From: an uncultured Sphingomonadales bacterium
Lineage (GTDB): Bacteria > Pseudomonadota > Alphaproteobacteria > Sphingomonadales > Sphingomonadaceae
Direction of reading: 5' to 3'
Assembly (NCBI GenBank): GCA_903834285.1
Contig: CAILIO010000387.1
Location: 1-38,023, forward strand
DNA length: 38,023 nucleotides
Shown: positions 34,463-38,023 of the stretch, in pieces
How positions within the stretch are numbered: the first letter of the stretch is position 1
Layout: each line of letters opens with the position of its first letter
The notes under the pieces: model-generated
The model's input: the letters and a program-made list of their open reading frames with translations, nothing else
Databases searched by the model: none
Told to the model about the DNA's origin: nothing
Translations under genes and position numbers: made by a program

Positions 34463-34800
34463 TGGCCGTGCCTCGCGCGATAAGGTCAAGCCGCGAGGCT
34501 AGCGTGCGAACCGCGCGGCGCCAATGCCCAAATCAACGGACAAAGGTGATGCGCAGCAGCTTTCGTTTCAACGATTTGCGTGAAGCTGCTTTGCAGGCTT
34601 TTGCGTGAGTTTCGAGCCTTGATACCGCAGCCGTTGGACCGCCCGAAATGGACCTGCGAATTGTTGCCGCACTTGGAACAAAGGAAGTGGAATCGAGACT
34701 TCACTTGCGTGACGAAGGACGGAACGCAAGCATTCCGACCTTCGTCAGGTTATTGTGATCAGCCGCCCCACTTCATGACCTCTGCGGGCCCGATCCGGCG
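34463..34800 (-). other. 338-nt gap between the two beta-helix paralogues, with two inverted repeats
   Basis: No gene is supported here. Two inverted repeats lie downstream of the 803-residue gene: 34711-34746 (GACGAAGG, mismatch, CGGAA, 8-nt loop, TTCCG, mismatch, CCTTCGTC) and 34555-34590 (AGCAGCTT / AAGCTGCT with a 20-nt loop). Neither is followed by a T tract in the transcribed direction, so they may be transcript-stabilising stem-loops or recombination remnants and not standard terminators. Confidence 0.5.
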
Positions 34801-37212
34801 TTACACCAACTTTCGCACCTTCAACGTACCACTCGCCAGATCGATGGCAGCAGCCGTGGTGTTGATCAGGGTCACGGTCACGGTGTCCGCAGCCGTCACT
34901 TCGGCAACCATGCGCAAGCCGCCCAGCGCGAGCGAGAATGCAGCCACGACAATGTCGCCCAACACGGCGCCCGTCAGCGTAACCGTTGTTGACGTGGTGC
35001 CCGGCACACCGGCAGCCTGCGCAGCCACGCTCGGCGGATCCCAGGTCTTGCTTCCGCCCGCTGCTGTCAGCGTCGATACGGAGCGATCATCCCACGTCCC
35101 CGGCGTTCCGCCCGTTCGGCAGCGGGTGCCATCCTTCTTCATGCCATAGGCATCGGGGGCATTGGCCGGCAGTTCGATCAGATCCCCAGCCTGCCACGTG
35201 CCCACGGTCGGCGGGCCCACCGTGCTATCCAGCAGGCGGATGACCCCATCAAGATACTGCGTCCGAACGGTCATCCCGCTGCTGTTCGCTGTCAGCATCG
35301 AGGCCGAAGGGCCGTAGGTTTCCCAGGCAAAGCTGTTCAGGGCATTGCCATCATCCACGAACCAGTCAGCATTGTCGCACGGCACCAGCACGCGCTTGTC
35401 ATAGTTGCCGGTATTGCCGGTATCGCGGTAGACCTCGAACATCACCCAGTTCTTGCAGGCAGCGCTGGTGTCGTTGAGCTTGAACCCCGGGAGTCCGGAC
35501 GTCTGCCCGTTGACCAGCGCTGGCGTGGTCACCGTGGGGTTGGACAGGGGCGCGCGCCCGATCAACCGCACCGGATCCGAAAGCTGGCGGATGGCATAGC
35601 GGTTGCCAGCAGGCGCGGTCGGCCCCTTGTAGCTGATCCCGGTCGTGCCAGCCACGCCCGAGAAGGCTTGCAGCGTGATCCCGTTCCACGAAATGGCCCG
35701 GTTCTGCATAACGCCCGAGACCTGCACTTTCATGTTGGCAATCGTCGCAGATGCAGACGCCAGCATGTGCGCGTAAGCCTTCCAATCGGCGAGAAGGTAG
35801 TCGTTATCGGTCCACACATGCGTGGTATCGGTGCTCCGGCCGATCAGCGGTGCATGCGCCTGCGTCCAGTCGGTTTGCCCGGTGACGTAGATCGTGCGGC
35901 GGTTCCCCGCCCCCATGACAAGGGTCATGGCACCGGATTGCAAGTCGATATCCATGACGGGGGTGTTGGCCCACTGGGTCGTCAGCCCGAGCCGGTTTAT
36001 CGGATGGATGAAGTTCACATTGTCGACGAATACCCGGCGCTTGTTGAGATTTGTTCCCGCAACGGAGTTCTTGATGACGAGGGGCGGTATCCCGAGGCTG
36101 CCATTGACGGCGAAGCCATCGCGGATCGATACGTCCGCGCTATCAACGATGATCTGGCCATCCTCCAGATGGAAGGTGTCCACGGTAATCGCGCGGCTTG
36201 TATAGAAGGTGTGGATGCCATTGATCAGGCCGGAAACTTTGCCGCCGGCACAGCTGCCGAGGTAAAGTCCGCTGCAGGTGTTCGAACCGGTCAGGGTATA
36301 GCCGGTCGCCACGGTTTCGATGCGCACACCATCGCCTAGCCCCGGCAGGTTGATCAGATAGTAGCTGGGATCGTCTGCGCGATACCCCCCATCGATGTCC
36401 GCGATCACGGTCGCGTCCGAATAGAGGAACGGCTTCTCGATCAGGGTCGAGACCTGAAAGTGCTTCAGCGACCGGAAGTGATAAGACCCGCCAAAGCGAA
36501 AGCCCTTGATGCCGCTGGTAGGTGTGCCGTCGATGTAGATATTCCGGATTGTGCCGCAAAGGCCCGGAAACGCCACCACCCAGTTGGCCGGATCGGTCCA
36601 CTGGATGTTCAGCCAGAAGAGGACGCCGTCGCGGCAGTGCCCATTGCCCGCCAGAGAAACAGTGGACCCGGTGGCGGTGCGGAACACCCCATCCGCACGA
36701 GGGCGAAAGCGGAACCCGGTCGCGACGCCGAACCTAGTCGAAACGCCGTCCAGATCGATGTTGAGCGGGACATAAACCGAGCCGGCGAGGTAAGCGACTC
36801 CGCGCAGGCCTTCAAAGGAAAGGACGCCGCCGTTCGCATTGACCGCCATGTAGGCTGTCAGTGCGTTCAGAATGGGTGCCTGATCGACCGGCGGGCCGAT
36901 TGGATTGCCGGACCCGTCGAAGGCCGTGTGTGCGGTGACGCCCCACTCTGCGGCGTTGACCCTCCGCGTGATCGGCTTGCGCCAGATCGTCCCGCCCCCA
37001 TCGCTGAAGGCCCAGCCGTAGCTGGCTTCATCGCTGGTCGGCGCACCCGTGCTTTTCAGGTAGGTGCCCCGCCCGGTGATGAAGATCTGGGAGACGTTGC
37101 CAGAGGGATCGTTGATCCGCGCGATCGCTTCTGCCAAGGCCAAACCGGAGGCCTTGCTGCTAGATGCCATGGCCTGCGTGGCCACCAACCGTGCAAAAGT
37201 ATCTGTCGGCAT
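34801..37212 (-). CDS. Tailspike-like beta-helix protein (phage tail / polysaccharide depolymerase type)
   Basis: 803 residues. It has no signal peptide; the first 40 residues (MPTDTFARLVATQAMASSSK) are hydrophilic. From GRGTYLKSTGAPTSDEASYG on it follows the Tat-signal paralogue: NAAEWGVTAHTAFD, PVDQAPILNAL and GGVLSFEGLRG start a pectate-lyase-3 type beta-helix. The last 93 residues (711-803) form an extra domain, SVSTLTAAGG to LASGTLKVRKLV, of a beta-rich kind that recurs at the ends of phage and surface carbohydrate proteins. Missing signal, the small structural-type gene upstream and the terminal domain point to a virion tailspike. ATG 37210-37212 follows GGGAG by 7 nt, three bases after the previous stop. 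Confidence 0.75.
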   Translation of the reverse strand: MPTDTFARLVATQAMASSSKASGLALAEAIARINDPSGNVSQIFITGRGTYLKSTGAPTSDEASYGWAFSDGGGTIWRKPITRRVNAAEWGVTAHTAFDGSGNPIGPPVDQAPILNALTAYMAVNANGGVLSFEGLRGVAYLAGSVYVPLNIDLDGVSTRFGVATGFRFRPRADGVFRTATGSTVSLAGNGHCRDGVLFWLNIQWTDPANWVVAFPGLCGTIRNIYIDGTPTSGIKGFRFGGSYHFRSLKHFQVSTLIEKPFLYSDATVIADIDGGYRADDPSYYLINLPGLGDGVRIETVATGYTLTGSNTCSGLYLGSCAGGKVSGLINGIHTFYTSRAITVDTFHLEDGQIIVDSADVSIRDGFAVNGSLGIPPLVIKNSVAGTNLNKRRVFVDNVNFIHPINRLGLTTQWANTPVMDIDLQSGAMTLVMGAGNRRTIYVTGQTDWTQAHAPLIGRSTDTTHVWTDNDYLLADWKAYAHMLASASATIANMKVQVSGVMQNRAISWNGITLQAFSGVAGTTGISYKGPTAPAGNRYAIRQLSDPVRLIGRAPLSNPTVTTPALVNGQTSGLPGFKLNDTSAACKNWVMFEVYRDTGNTGNYDKRVLVPCDNADWFVDDGNALNSFAWETYGPSASMLTANSSGMTVRTQYLDGVIRLLDSTVGPPTVGTWQAGDLIELPANAPDAYGMKKDGTRCRTGGTPGTWDDRSVSTLTAAGGSKTWDPPSVAAQAAGVPGTTSTTVTLTGAVLGDIVVAAFSLALGGLRMVAEVTAADTVTVTLINTTAAAIDLASGTLKVRKLV

Positions 37213-37215
37213 CGC

Positions 37216-37581
37216 TCAGCTCCCAGCACGGATCATGAAGGTGGAGCCGGCGCCCTGGCGCGCCCTCAGATAGCAACCACCCGGAAGGCGGAAGCGGCCA
37301 ACGGTTGTGATGGTGGTCAGTGGAATGCCGGTTCGGTCCCAGAGCGTGCAATCGTTGTACGCAACGCCGTCGAAGCTGTCCTGAAAGACATAGGGCGTGG
37401 TGGGCGTGCCGATGACCTGAATTTCGACGTCCGGGTAGACCCGTGCGTTGAACGGAGTCGCCGGAACCCATGCAACCGGCATCACAATGGGCAGTGAGGT
37501 TACTTCGGCAAAGGTATCGTCGCCGATATCGACCAGTCGTTTCAGACGATTGCCAACAGAAATGTAGGTGCCATCGGTCAT
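37216..37581 (-). CDS. Small phage-structural-like protein, unknown function
   Basis: 121 residues, no signal peptide or membrane segment; mostly short beta strands (VGNRLKRLVDIGDD, PDVEIQVIGTPTTPYVFQDS, TTVGRFRLPGGCYLRARQGAGS). The shape, a small soluble beta protein directly before a tailspike, resembles accessory virion proteins; no family is recognised with certainty. AGGAG lies 6 nt before the ATG. The next gene starts 3 nt after its stop, so the two are coupled. A possible short ORF upstream overlaps its start by 4 nt. Confidence 0.7.
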   Translation of the reverse strand: MTDGTYISVGNRLKRLVDIGDDTFAEVTSLPIVMPVAWVPATPFNARVYPDVEIQVIGTPTTPYVFQDSFDGVAYNDCTLWDRTGIPLTTITTVGRFRLPGGCYLRARQGAGSTFMIRAGS

Positions 37582-37694
37582 TGGTTGCTCCTCGCGAGTG
37601 TGGAGGCGACGGTCGCGAAGTGATCAACGTTCGCGGTGTCGTCGGTCGTAGGTCGAGCAGAAACGTGGGCCTGCATTCCCGCCGTCAGCGCCAT
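37578..37694 (-). CDS. Possible 38-codon leader ORF
   Basis: From an ATG at 37692-37694 a frame runs MALTAGMQAHVSARP... to a TGA that overlaps the start of the next gene (ATGA), the spacing expected of a coupled leader gene. TAGGGA lies 5 nt upstream but is inside the LexA box. If the inferred -10 is right, transcription would begin inside or after this ATG, and the second in-frame ATG (37674-37676) would be used, giving 32 residues. No homology recognised; it may not be translated. Confidence 0.3.
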   Translation of the reverse strand: MALTAGMQAHVSARPTTDDTANVDHFATVASTLARSNQ

Positions 37695-37696
37695 AT

Positions 37697-37711
37697 GTTC
37701 CCTATGTGTTC
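37697..37711 (-). promoter_or_regulatory. LexA (SOS) box
   Basis: GTTC-CCTATGT-GTTC is a perfect match to the alphaproteobacterial LexA operator GTTC-N7-GTTC. It lies immediately upstream of the minus-strand tailspike operon. On that strand TTGACT (37717-37722) is a good -35; 17 nt on, AACATA (37694-37699) is a weak -10, placing the box inside the promoter, where LexA would block RNA polymerase. No other perfect GTTC-N7-GTTC was noticed in the intergenic regions of this window. Confidence 0.75.
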
Positions 37712-37740
37712 CAACAAGTCAACAAAAAACACCTATTTGG

Positions 37741-37880
37741 TTATCTCTTGATTTGACGCCTTTCACGAGAGGCCAAGCCCCGCACTGATGGCAACAATGC
37801 GCGTACCGCCCCGATGAGCCGCCTCTTCCGGTTGTCAGCTAGGACGTTCGGGGGGGATCGGTCTGCCGCATCATGTCCGG
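37741..37880 (-). pseudogene. Possible 3' remnant of a gene cut by the IS21 element
   Basis: On the minus strand a frame ending TAA at 37741-37743 reads back through a basic, protein-like tail (DNRKRRLIGAVRALLP, ASRERRQIKR) into the IS end without an upstream start. It could be the C-terminus of a gene interrupted by the insertion element, lying just upstream of the LexA-box promoter. About 45 codons are too few to recognise a family, and chance is not excluded. The rest of 37695-37995 holds the LexA promoter and the IS terminal repeats. Confidence 0.25.
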
Positions 37881-38023
37881 TGGTGTGGATCGGCGTGCAA
37901 AAGGAACCCGGTTAGCGGGGTGATCGGCGTCCAAAAGGGAACCACCATTCCGATGGTTTAGACAGCGGCCTGGATTTTCAGGTGGCGAGATCGGGATGTT
38001 GGTGGTGGAGACAGTTGTACGCA
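37874..38023 (+). mobile_element. Left end of an IS21-family insertion sequence (truncated by window edge)
   Basis: Two direct repeats, GATCGGCGTGCAAAAGGAACC (37888-37908) and GATCGGCGTCCAAAAGGGAACC (37922-37943), are the multiple terminal repeats typical of IS21-family left ends. They precede an ATG whose product starts like IstA. The exact outer end is uncertain, somewhere about 37874-37888. The rest of the element (istA, istB, right end) should lie beyond the window. Confidence 0.75.
37996..38023 (+). CDS. istA: IS21-family transposase IstA, first nine codons only
   Basis: The ATG at 37996 begins MLVVETVVR before the window ends; IstA proteins of the IS21 family typically begin MLVVETIxxIRR. 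Together with the terminal repeats just upstream this identifies the gene despite only nine codons being visible. IstA is the DDE transposase; its partner ATPase IstB should follow outside the window. Confidence 0.65.

Noticed and set aside
32249..38023. A complete prophage.
   Set aside because: Only tailspike-like and one small structural-type gene are visible; no integrase, capsid, terminase, lysis gene or attachment site is present in the window.

Overview
The window is GC-rich, gene-dense chromosomal DNA from an alphaproteobacterium, most likely a sphingomonad (Novosphingobium/Sphingomonas-like). Reasons: the rnd-lptC-lptA gene order, several sphingomonad-style proteins (M10/RTX metalloprotease, CxxCH outer-membrane protein, acyltransferase-3 paralogues), and a perfect alphaproteobacterial LexA box (GTTC-N7-GTTC). 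The species assignment is inference; no rRNA or tRNA gene is visible.

Layout. 1-9.4 kb is mostly housekeeping: an edge-truncated CxxCH outer-membrane protein, a tightly overlapped cinA-like / lipoprotein / epimerase operon, a secreted NodB-type polysaccharide deacetylase, a SAM methyltransferase, a Baeyer-Villiger-type flavin monooxygenase, CorA, uracil-DNA glycosylase and an RNase D-like exonuclease. The exonuclease leads into lptC and lptA (LPS export). 10.6-32.2 kb is a mosaic exopolysaccharide / O-antigen-type locus. It holds rfbA-rfbC-rfbD and a detached, oppositely oriented rfbB (dTDP-L-rhamnose), three acyltransferase-3 membrane proteins, three GT-B glycosyltransferases, a Wzy-like polymerase, a pyruvyltransferase, a Wzx-like flippase and a second RmlD-like reductase. 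A small lipoprotein and a 1154-residue RTX metalloprotease lie inside it. No priming glycosyltransferase and no Wza/Wzb/Wzc export genes are in the window, so the pathway must be completed elsewhere.

32.2-37.7 kb holds the most unusual part: two large paralogous beta-helix (tailspike / pectate-lyase-like) proteins in tandem. The outer one follows a small phage-structural-looking protein in an operon headed by the LexA box. The other has a twin-arginine signal at its N-terminus and abuts the polysaccharide locus. The simplest reading is a DNA-damage-controlled phage tailspike module plus a duplicated copy refitted for Tat export, which could cut or modify the polysaccharide made next door. The window ends in the left end of an IS21-family element, with the first nine codons of istA.

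Regulation. Intergenic regions of the polysaccharide locus share a TGCTGC-N3-GC motif (one 15-bp stretch is identical upstream of rfbA and between rfbB and the first glycosyltransferase). They also carry runs of stem-loops, notably three back-to-back hairpins directly upstream of rfbA. All functions are from motif and family recognition by eye; no database search was run.
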